Shown here piece by piece: positions 1 to 7,200 of a stretch of DNA of 12,273 bases (its first letter is position 1; every line of letters starts with the position of its first letter). The stretch is from Treponema sp. (lineage in GTDB: Bacteria > Spirochaetota > Spirochaetia > Treponematales > Breznakiellaceae): contig JAISZZ010000040.1 in NCBI GenBank assembly GCA_031284385.1, positions 1-12,273 of the forward strand, read 5' to 3'. The notes below the pieces were generated by a model that was not told the DNA's origin, did not search any database, and worked only from the letters and a program-made list of their open reading frames with translations. The position numbers and the translations under genes were made by a program.

Positions 1-933
1 CTGGTATCTTTTTTTCAGCTTATTATTACTGTTCCGCTTATATTTCAATTATTTGAAACAACCCGCGATCTATCGACAAAACTTTTTGGATACATTCTAA
101 CGCCGTTAAAACAATTCGCGGTTGGATTGATAAATTATATACCCAACTTGTTCGCCATAGCGATAATTTTTATTATTTCCAGATACATCATGCGCACGGT
201 AAAATTTTTTGCCACGCAAATCGAGCGTAAAAAATTAATTATACCCGGCTTTTACCACGACTGGGCCGCCCCGACATTCAATATACTGCGTGTGCTGATA
301 TACGCTTTTACGATAGCGTTTATATATCCATACCTTCCAAACTCTGAATCTGATATTTTCAAAGGCATTTCGGTGCTGGTCGGCGTGCTCTTTTCGCTGG
401 GATCAAGTTCTATAATCAGTAATTTAATCGCCGGTATTGTTATGACGTATATGCGCCCGTTTCAAGTCGGCGATAGAATTAAAATAAATGACATAACCGG
501 TTTTGTCGTTGAACGCGGCCCCATGAATACAAGAATCCGCACTCATAAAAATGAATATGTTTCATTTCCGAATCAGATGATTTTAAATACCTGCGTTGTA
601 AATTATAATTCATCTATTAAATCAGATTTTGATGGATATATAGTTCATGCCTCTATTACGATGGGTTACGATGTTCCATGGCGCGTTGTGCATGACATTC
701 TGATAAATGCGGCGTTAAAAACGGAATTCACCGAAAAATCCCCGCCGCCGTTTGTGAATCAAACAAAACTTGATGATTTTTATTGCTGGTATGAAATAAA
801 TGTTTATACAAAAAATGTCAACAGACTTCCTGGTATATATTCAGATTTGTACAAGCATATTCAGGACGGATTCGCCGAATCAAATATAAGTATGTACGCG
901 CCGCATTTCCATGACGTTAAAACAAGTAGTTGA
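1..933 (+). CDS. MscS-family mechanosensitive ion channel, 5' end missing
   Basis: Inner-membrane channel of the MscS superfamily, which opens under membrane tension and releases solutes during hypo-osmotic shock (family knowledge). The reading frame is open from base 1, so the true start lies outside the window; the TTG at 127 is only an internal codon. Counting from base 1, 310 residues are visible. Hydrophobic helices fill roughly residues 1-65 and 90-115. The pore-lining helix is recognisable at about 127-150 (VGVLFSLGSSS, then SNLIAGI), followed by the family's hallmark start of the beta domain, RPFQVGD at 152-158, and FPNQ at 189-192. The C-terminal cytoplasmic domain follows and ends at TGA 931-933. 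The gene is AT-rich compared with the pro operon downstream. A 10-bp palindrome (GTGGTACCAC, 934-943) follows the stop directly. The family call is firm; the ion selectivity and subtype cannot be read. Confidence 0.9.
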   Translation: MVSFFQLIITVPLIFQLFETTRDLSTKLFGYILTPLKQFAVGLINYIPNLFAIAIIFIISRYIMRTVKFFATQIERKKLIIPGFYHDWAAPTFNILRVLIYAFTIAFIYPYLPNSESDIFKGISVLVGVLFSLGSSSIISNLIAGIVMTYMRPFQVGDRIKINDITGFVVERGPMNTRIRTHKNEYVSFPNQMILNTCVVNYNSSIKSDFDGYIVHASITMGYDVPWRVVHDILINAALKTEFTEKSPPPFVNQTKLDDFYCWYEINVYTKNVNRLPGIYSDLYKHIQDGFAESNISMYAPHFHDVKTSS

Positions 934-950
934 GTGGTACCACATATTGG

Positions 951-985
951 ACTTGTTCGACAACCTTATGGGTTGTCGAACAAGT
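951..985. repeat. Perfect 15-bp hairpin downstream of the channel gene
   Basis: ACTTGTTCGACAACC at 951-965 pairs perfectly with 971-985 across a 5-nt loop (966-970). It begins 18 bases after the channel stop. There is no T-run on either side, so it is not a standard intrinsic terminator, though it could still stabilise the mRNA 3' end or act as a repetitive extragenic palindrome. It is the first of three hairpins in this gap. Confidence 0.8.
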
Positions 986-1000
986 TGCAGCAACTGCTGT

Positions 1001-1021
1001 GCAAAATGCGCGGCATTTTGC
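1001..1021. repeat. Perfect 9-bp hairpin, second of three
   Basis: GCAAAATGC at 1001-1009 pairs with GCATTTTGC at 1013-1021 across a 3-nt loop. A smaller 4-bp stem (GCAG 987-990 with CTGC 994-997) precedes it. The run CCGTTTTTAAG follows, so a weak terminator role for the channel gene is possible but not convincing. Confidence 0.6.
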
Positions 1022-1035
1022 CGTTTTTAAGCGGA

Positions 1036-1067
1036 AGTTGTTCAAAAACTGAAGTTTTTGAACAACT
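1036..1067. repeat. Perfect 15-bp hairpin, third of three
   Basis: AGTTGTTCAAAAACT at 1036-1050 pairs perfectly with 1053-1067 and leaves only the dinucleotide GA between the arms. Its arms resemble those of the first hairpin (both contain GTTGT or TTGTTC blocks), which suggests related repeat units rather than unrelated structures. No T-tract follows. The remaining bases up to proA (1068-1145) show no further structure apart from the possible promoter. Confidence 0.75.
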
Positions 1068-1104
1068 CTATTAAAGCAGCTAACCGTCACATTGGTGGAT
1101 GCCC

Positions 1105-1133
1105 TTGATTAGCAATTCTGAAAATACTACGAT
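1105..1133 (+). promoter_or_regulatory. Possible proABC promoter
   Basis: TTGATT (1105-1110) and TACGAT (1128-1133) are separated by 17 bases and each match the sigma-70 consensus at four of six positions. Transcription would start near 1140, only about six bases before the proA ATG. That fits the absence of any Shine-Dalgarno sequence in front of proA. The match is modest and chance is possible. Confidence 0.3.
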
Positions 1134-1145
1134 TCTTTATACTTT

Positions 1146-2414
1146 ATGTTTGATATAAATGATGTCTGCGCCGGACTGAGGCGGGGGGCGGCAATTTTGG
1201 CTCGGCAGAATACGCGGCAGAAAAACTACGCGCTTTCATGCGTTGCCAGCGAACTGCGAAAACAGAGCGCCCTCATTCTCGAAGCGAACAGCCGCGATGT
1301 GGAGCAGGCCGGAAAGTCAGGCATGAGCGCCCCGATGCTTGACCGCCTGCGCCTAAACGAGACGCGCCTTGCTTCAATCATTGAAAGCGTAAAAACCGTT
1401 ATAGACGCGCCCGACCCTATCGGCGAAATCCTGTCCGGGCGCGTGTTGCCAAACGGCCTCGAAATCAAGGAAATGCGCGTACCGCTGGGCGTTGCCGCGA
1501 TTATCTACGAGTCGCGTCCTGAAGTTACGGTTGACGCGTTTGCGCTCGCCTACAAGAGCGGAAACGCGATTCTGCTGCGGGGAAGCGCGGCGGCGCTCGA
1601 ATCCAACAAGGCGCTTGCCGCCGCCATACGGGACGGGCTGAAACAGGCGGGGGAGGACGGCGTACCGTCCGCGTTTGCGCTCGCCTGCGGTGGAGAACGT
1701 TCTGAAGTTGACGCGATTCTCGGAGCGCGCGGCCTTATCGATGTCGCGTTGCCTCGCGGCGGCGCCTCCCTCATCAAATTTGTAGCGGAAAACGCGCGTG
1801 TGCCGGTCATCGAAACGGGAAGCGGCGTCTGCCATATTTTTGTTGACGAGAGCGCCGATATTGAACAGGCGGCGCGAATCGCGGAAAACGGCAAACTTCA
1901 ACGGCCGGGCGTATGCAACGCGCTTGAAACACTGCTCGTACACCGGAAACGGCTGGGCGACTTTTTGCCGCGCCTCGCGGAAGTATTTTCAGGCCGCGCC
2001 GAATTTCGCGCCGATGAAGAGTCGTACCGCGTTCTTTGCCGTGAAAGCGCGGCGGCAGCCTGTACCATCCCGTCAACAGACGAGGACTTCGGCTTTGAAT
2101 TTCTTGATACAATCCTTGCCGTCAAGACCGTTTCCGGCGTTGAGGAAGCCGTCTCGTTCATCAATACTCATAATACAAAACATTCCGAAACGATTGTTAC
2201 GCGGAGCCTCGATAACGCGCGGTTTTTCCAGAGCGGAATAGACGCGGCCTGTGTGTATGTGAACGCCTCGACGCGCTTTACAGACGGCGGCGAATTCGGT
2301 TTTGGGGCGGAACTGGGCATAAGCACTCAAAAACTCCATGTCCGCGGGCCTATGGGACTCCGCGCCCTCACCACGGCAAAGTATTTAATCAACGGAGAGG
2401 GGCATATCAGATGA
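1146..2414 (+). CDS. proA: Gamma-glutamyl phosphate reductase (glutamate-5-semialdehyde dehydrogenase)
   Basis: Cytosolic enzyme that reduces gamma-glutamyl phosphate to glutamate-5-semialdehyde with NADPH, the second step of proline synthesis. The 422 residues match the usual ProA length. Recognisable blocks are YESRPEVTVDAFALAYKSGN at about 121-140, the substrate-binding LPRGG at 202-206, the catalytic cysteine Cys257 in QRPGVCNALE, and the C-terminal block GGEFGFGAELGISTQKLHVR before GPMGLRALTT. The motif usually written NAKTQRP reads NGKLQRP here, a mild variant. The ATG at 1146 puts the N-terminal helix in the normal place, but no ribosome-binding site precedes it, so translation may be near-leaderless. 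It is first in the operon and overlaps proB by 4 nt (ATGA). Confidence 0.97.
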   Translation: MFDINDVCAGLRRGAAILARQNTRQKNYALSCVASELRKQSALILEANSRDVEQAGKSGMSAPMLDRLRLNETRLASIIESVKTVIDAPDPIGEILSGRVLPNGLEIKEMRVPLGVAAIIYESRPEVTVDAFALAYKSGNAILLRGSAAALESNKALAAAIRDGLKQAGEDGVPSAFALACGGERSEVDAILGARGLIDVALPRGGASLIKFVAENARVPVIETGSGVCHIFVDESADIEQAARIAENGKLQRPGVCNALETLLVHRKRLGDFLPRLAEVFSGRAEFRADEESYRVLCRESAAAACTIPSTDEDFGFEFLDTILAVKTVSGVEEAVSFINTHNTKHSETIVTRSLDNARFFQSGIDAACVYVNASTRFTDGGEFGFGAELGISTQKLHVRGPMGLRALTTAKYLINGEGHIR

Positions 2415-3208
2415 CAATAACTGAAACGATAGCGGCGGCGCGGAAAATTGTCATAAAAATCGGTTCGGCAACCCTCGCAAAACCGGACGGCAAAATAAAC
2501 ATCGCGTTCATGGAGAACTTTGCCGCGCAATGCGCCGCCATGATCAAGACAGGCAAGCAGCTTGCCCTCGTTTCGTCCGGCGCTCAGGTAGCGGGAATAT
2601 CGACGATTGACCGCTGGGCGCGAAAAACCGACATGAATTACAGGCAGGCTCTCTGCGCCATCGGGCAGGTGGAGCTGATGAACGAGTGGAGCGGCGCGTT
2701 CAGGAAACAAGCCCTGCGTATAGGCCAGCTTCTATTCACAAAAGAGGACTTTAACGATGACAGGCGCTCGCTCAATATGCGAAATACGCTGTTTACGCTG
2801 GTTGACGAAGGGGTGATTCCGGTAATCAACGAGAATGATTCGGTTGCCTGCGATGAGATCCGTATCGGAGACAACGATAATTTGAGTGCGTTGACCGCGA
2901 TTTTATGGAACGCGGACGCGCTTATTCTTTTTAGCGACATTGACGGCATATACACCGATAACCCTAAAACCAATCCTTCGGCAAAATTGATAGAAACGGT
3001 TGACAGTATATCGGGACTCAGGGGGAGTATTACGATAGGCGGGGCTAACGGCTTTGGCACAGGCGGTATAGGCACTAAAATTGAGGCGGCGGAAAAGGTT
3101 TGCGCCTATGGAATACCGATGATACTGGCAAACGGAAGTCACGCGGGCGCTCTAGGCGCTCTTGTTTCGGGCGAGATGAGCGGTACCTTGTTCTTGGCGG
3201 AAAAATAG
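2411..3208 (+). CDS. proB: Glutamate 5-kinase, short form without PUA domain
   Basis: ATP-dependent kinase that forms gamma-glutamyl phosphate from glutamate, the first and normally feedback-controlled step of proline synthesis. The 265 residues form one amino-acid-kinase domain: KIGSATL at 16-22, SSGA at 55-58, INENDSV at 139-145, GDNDNLSA at 153-160, SDIDGIYTDNP at 175-185 and the nucleotide-binding GTGGIGTKIEAA at 216-227. It stops at FLAEK, where the roughly 370-residue E. coli enzyme continues into a PUA domain. Short ProB proteins are known in other bacteria, so this is a natural form and not a truncation. A strong ribosome-binding site (GGAGAGGGG, 2394-2402) lies inside the end of proA, and start and stop share ATGA, so translation is probably coupled. 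The gene order A-B-C differs from the proBA order of E. coli. Confidence 0.96.
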   Translation: MTITETIAAARKIVIKIGSATLAKPDGKINIAFMENFAAQCAAMIKTGKQLALVSSGAQVAGISTIDRWARKTDMNYRQALCAIGQVELMNEWSGAFRKQALRIGQLLFTKEDFNDDRRSLNMRNTLFTLVDEGVIPVINENDSVACDEIRIGDNDNLSALTAILWNADALILFSDIDGIYTDNPKTNPSAKLIETVDSISGLRGSITIGGANGFGTGGIGTKIEAAEKVCAYGIPMILANGSHAGALGALVSGEMSGTLFLAEK

Positions 3209-3215
3209 GTGAACA

Positions 3216-4082
3216 ATGAAAACTTTGAATGAAATCAGGGCGGGTTTTATCGGATCGGGCGCTATGGGCGGCGCGTTGATCAAGGCGGCTTCGCGCGTAA
3301 TCGACGGCGGGCGCATTTTTATCACGAGCCGGACGGGTGAAACTTCGGCGCGACTCGCGGCGGCTCTCGGCGTAACTAAGGCGGAGGACAACGACTTTCT
3401 TATCCGCGTCTGCGACACCGTGTTTCTTGCCGTAAAACCGCGGCAGCTTCCGGCGGTGTTGCGTGAAATAGCCCCGCTCTGCGCCGGAAAAATCCTTGTA
3501 TCCGTGGCGGCGGGGATAACTCTCGCCTCGATACGCGCCGAATTAGAAAGCGCGTCAGATGCCGCCCCGCCTGATGCGCTTATCCGCGTGATGCCGAACA
3601 TAGCGGCAGGCATAGGTGAGGGGATGACGGCGCTCGCTGTCGAGAAAGTTCCGCCGGCCTCAACCGGCATCATCGAAGAGGCAGCCGCCCTCGTAACCGG
3701 ACTTCTCGCGCCAAGCGGCTTGGTGGAGCGCGTGAACGAAGACCTAATGGACTGTGTTACCGCGATAAGCGGCTCAGGCACCGCGTACGGCTTTATTTTT
3801 ATAGAGGCGCTAGCGGATGCCGCGGTAAGTCTTGGTATGCGGCGTTCCGCCGCGTACACCTTTGCCGCACAAACGCTGAAAGGCGCCGCCGCTATGGTTC
3901 TTGAGAGCGGCCAACATCCCGCGGCACTGAAAGACGCGGTATGCTCACCGGCAGGCACGACCATCGAAGCCGTGCGCGTTCTCGAATCGGGCGGCTTCCG
4001 CGCTTCCATCATCGAAGCCGCCCTAAGCGCCGCCTGTAAAGCCCGCGCCCTTGCCGAAGAGAGCCTTAGGAACCGTAATTAA
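3216..4082 (+). CDS. proC: Pyrroline-5-carboxylate reductase
   Basis: Final proline-synthesis enzyme; it reduces pyrroline-5-carboxylate to proline with NAD(P)H, in the cytosol as an oligomer. The 288-residue chain has the Rossmann dinucleotide motif GSGAMGGA at 13-20, VKP at 73-75, the RVMPN block at 124-128, AISGSGTAY at 183-191 and the C-terminal family signature CSPAGTTIEAV at 243-253. All are in the usual order, and the length is close to typical (about 270-280), with a slightly extended C-terminus. It starts 7 bases after the proB stop; AGGTGA (3207-3212) overlaps that stop and acts as the ribosome-binding site. It ends the operon. Its TAA is separated by one base from the stop of the convergent methyltransferase gene, with no terminator between them. 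Confidence 0.97.
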   Translation: MKTLNEIRAGFIGSGAMGGALIKAASRVIDGGRIFITSRTGETSARLAAALGVTKAEDNDFLIRVCDTVFLAVKPRQLPAVLREIAPLCAGKILVSVAAGITLASIRAELESASDAAPPDALIRVMPNIAAGIGEGMTALAVEKVPPASTGIIEEAAALVTGLLAPSGLVERVNEDLMDCVTAISGSGTAYGFIFIEALADAAVSLGMRRSAAYTFAAQTLKGAAAMVLESGQHPAALKDAVCSPAGTTIEAVRVLESGGFRASIIEAALSAACKARALAEESLRNRN

Positions 4083-4083
4083 T

Positions 4084-5184
4084 TCATCCCCGCCTAAAAA
4101 CCGCCAGCGATTCGATGTGCTTTGTCTGCGGGTAAAAGTCGTAAAAATCAAGTGCTTCCAGCTTTAATCCGCCACGCGCTCCGTCAGGCGGCGTGAGCAG
4201 GAGGGCGGTATCGCGTGCCAGCGCGTTTGGGTTACACGACACATAGCAAAGTATTTCGCAGCCGCCGCGAAGGAAACGGCTCATTTCCGCACTCAAGCCC
4301 TGCCGTCCGGGATCTACGACGGCAAGGCCGTAAGTCTCGCGAATAAGCCTTCCCATGTTCAGCGCCCATACCGCGTCTTTCTGTCCAAAAAAACGCGCCC
4401 CTTTATGTTTCACATTTTGGCGGGCAAGACTTACGGCCTCTCTGTCCGCTTCCAGCAGATCCATACGCTCAAAGCCGTCTTGCAGGAATGCGGCAAAGGT
4501 TCCTACGCCGCAATAAAAATCGGCAGCCGGAAGCTCCTTTCGGGCATCAGCGGCAACACTCAGTATCTTGTCTATCAACAGTTCAAGCAACGCCGCGTTG
4601 CTCTGGAAAAAAACGCCCGCGTCTATCGCTAAATCTTTCTGCCGTATCCGCGCCGCGCCGCGTGAATTTTGCCCCTGCACCAGCAGCGTTGAATCTTTGC
4701 CGTAAACGCAAAAGCGGTCCCTGTCCACCGGCGGAATTATACTGCCTGCCTGAAGCGCCTCTCGTATAACAGGGTCGGCGATGCGGCAATCGTTCACGGG
4801 AACGATTGTAACGCCGGTTTTATTTCCGCCGCTCCTTGTCATAAAACCGCAGCGCGCTTCCTGTTTACGCGCAAACTTGCGGGCGCGGTTAAGCGGGCGC
4901 AGCCTAGATTTTCCGGTTGAAAATTCCGCTTCCGTGCCATAAGGCACGCGGCGCATCTGAAGCCGGCTGCGGTATTCAAATGGTTTTGACGGAATTACCG
5001 TTACATCAGGTATGCAGGCGATGCCACCGCGCTTAAAAGCCTCGCGCAAAAATTCTTTTTTTTGCGCCAACTGTTTTTCGTAATCAATGTCCTGCAGCGT
5101 ACATCCGCCGCAGCGTCCAAAGTAAGGACAGAGGTTTCCGCCGGCATTATTGCCGGCGGCAGTATTATTCAAGAATATCTCCAT
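4084..5184 (-). CDS. TrmA/RlmD-family RNA (uracil-5-)-methyltransferase with Fe-S cluster
   Basis: SAM-dependent enzyme that makes 5-methyluridine in RNA, most likely 23S rRNA as in RlmD/RlmC. The N-terminus carries the 4Fe-4S pattern Cys19-x5-Cys25-x2-Cys28, and Cys133 (in VPVNDCRIADP) is the likely fourth ligand. Then follow FFQSN at 192-196, the SAM site DFYCGVGTF at 222-230, DPGRQGLS at 291-298, the nucleophile Cys317 in SCNPNALARD, and Glu358 in HIESL, the usual general base. The length of 366 is shorter than E. coli RlmD because the N-terminal TRAM domain is absent. The ATG shares one base with the stop of the upstream glycosyltransferase (TAATG). I see no ribosome-binding site before that ATG; a TTG four codons in (5170-5172) has GGAG six bases upstream and is an alternative start. 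Which uridine it modifies cannot be told from sequence. Confidence 0.92.
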   Translation of the reverse strand: MEIFLNNTAAGNNAGGNLCPYFGRCGGCTLQDIDYEKQLAQKKEFLREAFKRGGIACIPDVTVIPSKPFEYRSRLQMRRVPYGTEAEFSTGKSRLRPLNRARKFARKQEARCGFMTRSGGNKTGVTIVPVNDCRIADPVIREALQAGSIIPPVDRDRFCVYGKDSTLLVQGQNSRGAARIRQKDLAIDAGVFFQSNAALLELLIDKILSVAADARKELPAADFYCGVGTFAAFLQDGFERMDLLEADREAVSLARQNVKHKGARFFGQKDAVWALNMGRLIRETYGLAVVDPGRQGLSAEMSRFLRGGCEILCYVSCNPNALARDTALLLTPPDGARGGLKLEALDFYDFYPQTKHIESLAVFRRG

Positions 5185-6062
5185 TAGTCAAAGTTTTCAC
5201 AATCATAATCTTCTAAATTAATAACTTCCGCCGGTATTTTTCGCAGAATAAATCTATCAATATAGTATTTAATTGACACAAAAAATCCTTGCGCCCTGAC
5301 GCGCAGCATTGCGCCATAAATACGAATAATTATTTTTGACACTGCTGTTTCTTTACCGAAAATATTCCAAATTAATTGTTTAGTATTACGGATTTTACGC
5401 CATCGTTCCGAACGGTACTGCGTCGTAAAATGATGAATCGTAAATGTGTTCGAAGTTTTTTTTATCTCACCTGTTATAGGATCTTTTGCGGTAAAATAAT
5501 CACGTGTATAAATTTTTAATTGTTTATCAGTAGAAAAATCTTTTGCTGCATTTCCCATTATTTCCGGTGCAAACAGCGGTTTTATAAAATTTATCCGCAC
5601 CAACTTCTTCATACCCATAATACGCGGCCGCAAGGTTTCATCAAAGAACGGTACTTTTTCATAGTATTCCATACATTTTTTTATATACGGATGATTTACC
5701 GCCGCCCCGAAACATCCCGCCTCCACCTTTTCGGTTTCGCTTATAAGATTCTCGTAAGCGATCAGTAATTCCGAATTCAAAAGTTCATCAAATGGCTTTA
5801 TAACTTCCATGTCCATATCAAGATATATTCCACCATAGTTGTAAACCGCGCAAAGACGAATGTAATCGGCGGCAAATGCGTAAAGCTCAGCCTCAAACGC
5901 TTGCTTTACCCAAAGTACGCTGTTTATATCAAAACGCTTGGTATCCCAAAGCATAAGATCATAGTCAGGGAGTTTTTCTTTCCATGTCGCCATACAACGC
6001 TGATAATCCACCGGCACCGGATCATTTGACAGCCAGCAATAATGAATTATTTTAGGTATCAC
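5184..6062 (-). CDS. GT32-type glycosyltransferase (DXD sugar transferase), copy A
   Basis: Cytosolic or membrane-peripheral glycosyltransferase of the Gly_transf_sug (DXD) group, as found in capsule, lipopolysaccharide and surface-glycan clusters. It begins MIPKIIHYCWLS, the typical family start, and has ADYIRLCAVYNYGGIYLDMD with the metal- and nucleotide-sugar-binding DMD at 82-84, EAGCFGA at 114-120, NHPYIKKCM at 123-131 and the C-terminal IHHFTTQYRSERW at 209-221. The start is GTG at 6062, supported by AGAGGA just upstream inside the preceding gene and by the identical start of copy B. It overlaps that gene by 4 nt (GTGA). The first 100 residues are about 90% identical to copy B, while residues about 140-180 and 225-260 differ strongly. 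It ends with 11 residues (LEDYDCENFD region) that copy B lacks. The donor and acceptor sugars are unknown. Confidence 0.88.
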   Translation of the reverse strand: MIPKIIHYCWLSNDPVPVDYQRCMATWKEKLPDYDLMLWDTKRFDINSVLWVKQAFEAELYAFAADYIRLCAVYNYGGIYLDMDMEVIKPFDELLNSELLIAYENLISETEKVEAGCFGAAVNHPYIKKCMEYYEKVPFFDETLRPRIMGMKKLVRINFIKPLFAPEIMGNAAKDFSTDKQLKIYTRDYFTAKDPITGEIKKTSNTFTIHHFTTQYRSERWRKIRNTKQLIWNIFGKETAVSKIIIRIYGAMLRVRAQGFFVSIKYYIDRFILRKIPAEVINLEDYDCENFD

Positions 6063-7114
6063 AGCATCCTCTTTTTGTTTTTTTTATTCCAAATAATTGA
6101 ACGTATATTTTTGGGAACTATTAAGCGGTATATGTTTTTTAGCATATTAAAGAAATTTGCCAACATATATGCGATAAAAGCAAGATTATTGACTGCAAAA
6201 AATATAATCATTTTATTGTATAATGCTTCGGTCCATGTGGAATCAAATATTCGCTTATTTGAAACTGGATACAACTCTTGCAATTTAGATCTGTCTCTGA
6301 TGGGTTTTTCCAGCACAAAATGCATTTTTAACGAATTTATATAGGCGCTTAATTCCGGTTCAAATATGCTGAAACAGGCGCTGTAATTATTTTCTAAAAA
6401 TGTAATCGACCAGTCCGCTATTTTGTATTGATCTACATATCTTTGCAGTATTCGCGAACTGTTATTATTATTACATATCGAATCTTTATTATAGCAGTAA
6501 TGATATAACGCGGCTTGTATATAGCCAATTTTTGAAGCATAATGAATTGTCTGAAGAGAAATCTGACGATCCTCGCAAAAGCTGTATAACGGAAAAACTA
6601 TTTTTTTGTATATCTCATGTCTTATTAGCTTATTCCATACTGCAGGTGAAAATTTTCCCCATGTAACTATTTGTTTTATCATTTCGATTTTATCATCCAA
6701 AAATGGAGTGTCAAGTTCACATTGCTCATCATCAGTGTTCTCATAAAAACCGCAGTATACAATATCCAAATCCGCACTGACGGCTTTGTTGTACATTAGT
6801 TCCAGCATATTGTTTTCTACCCAGTCATCACTGTCTACAAACAAAATATAATTCCCGTACGCCGCGTCCAGACCTATTTTTCGCGCCTGCGGGAGTCCTC
6901 TATTTCGTGCGTTGTGAATCACATTTATGCGGCTGTCTTTTTCGGCGTACACATCACATATTTCAGGCGAGGCATCCGGTGAACAGTCATCAACAATAAT
7001 GACTTCAAAATTAGTGAAAGTCTGCGATAAAACACTGTCCAGACAACGCCGCAAATATTTTTCCACGTTAAATACCGGAATAATCACCGAAATTCCGCAG
7101 TTTTCTTTATCCAC
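6059..7114 (-). CDS. GT2-family glycosyltransferase
   Basis: Inverting GT-A-fold glycosyltransferase that probably adds one sugar to a lipid-linked surface glycan on the cytoplasmic face (inferred from context). The 351-residue protein opens with ISVIIPVFNVEKYLRRCLDS at 8-27, followed by VDDCSPD at 41-47 (DD 42-43), the NRGLPQARKIGL block at 71-82, and the metal-binding DSDD at 94-97. Glu181-Asp182 in FCEDRQISL is the likely catalytic-base region. A hydrophobic stretch at about 303-325 and a basic tail (KKNKKRML) suggest membrane association. The start is GTG at 7114 with GAGGAAG six bases upstream. The gene is notably AT-rich, like its neighbours and unlike the pro operon. It lies between two paralogous GT32 genes, 86 bases after copy B and overlapping copy A by 4 nt. 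Confidence 0.9.
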   Translation of the reverse strand: MDKENCGISVIIPVFNVEKYLRRCLDSVLSQTFTNFEVIIVDDCSPDASPEICDVYAEKDSRINVIHNARNRGLPQARKIGLDAAYGNYILFVDSDDWVENNMLELMYNKAVSADLDIVYCGFYENTDDEQCELDTPFLDDKIEMIKQIVTWGKFSPAVWNKLIRHEIYKKIVFPLYSFCEDRQISLQTIHYASKIGYIQAALYHYCYNKDSICNNNNSSRILQRYVDQYKIADWSITFLENNYSACFSIFEPELSAYINSLKMHFVLEKPIRDRSKLQELYPVSNKRIFDSTWTEALYNKMIIFFAVNNLAFIAYMLANFFNMLKNIYRLIVPKNIRSIIWNKKNKKRML

Positions 7115-7200
7115 CGCGCTTCCTCAAAGTCTTTTTACCGCATACCGGAATTGCATTCTATATATGGAGCGGTGAAACCCTCTTCCTGCCGTGTTAAAAC

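Noticed and set aside
951..1067. Classical Rho-independent terminator after the channel gene
   Set aside because: The stems are strong, but none is followed by a T-run on either strand.
941..1095. Possible insertion of the triple-hairpin region marked by CACATATTGG (941-950) and CACATTGG (1088-1095)
   Set aside because: The two sequences are not identical and the right one does not abut a hairpin; there is no terminal inverted repeat pair like that at 8118-8479.
1374..1943. 189-codon minus-strand frame opposite proA, with several shorter ones
   Set aside because: These are shadow frames of a well-conserved gene, with biased Arg/Ala composition and no recognisable domain.
3152..4012. Long open frame (286 codons) on the minus strand opposite proC
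   Set aside because: It lies fully antisense to a clear proC in GC-rich DNA, has low-complexity Ala/Ser/Arg composition, and shows no family motif.
7115..7200. Terminator or separate promoter between copy B and the GT2 gene
   Set aside because: Only a 5-bp ACCGC/GCGGT pair with a long loop is visible; it is too weak to support either call.
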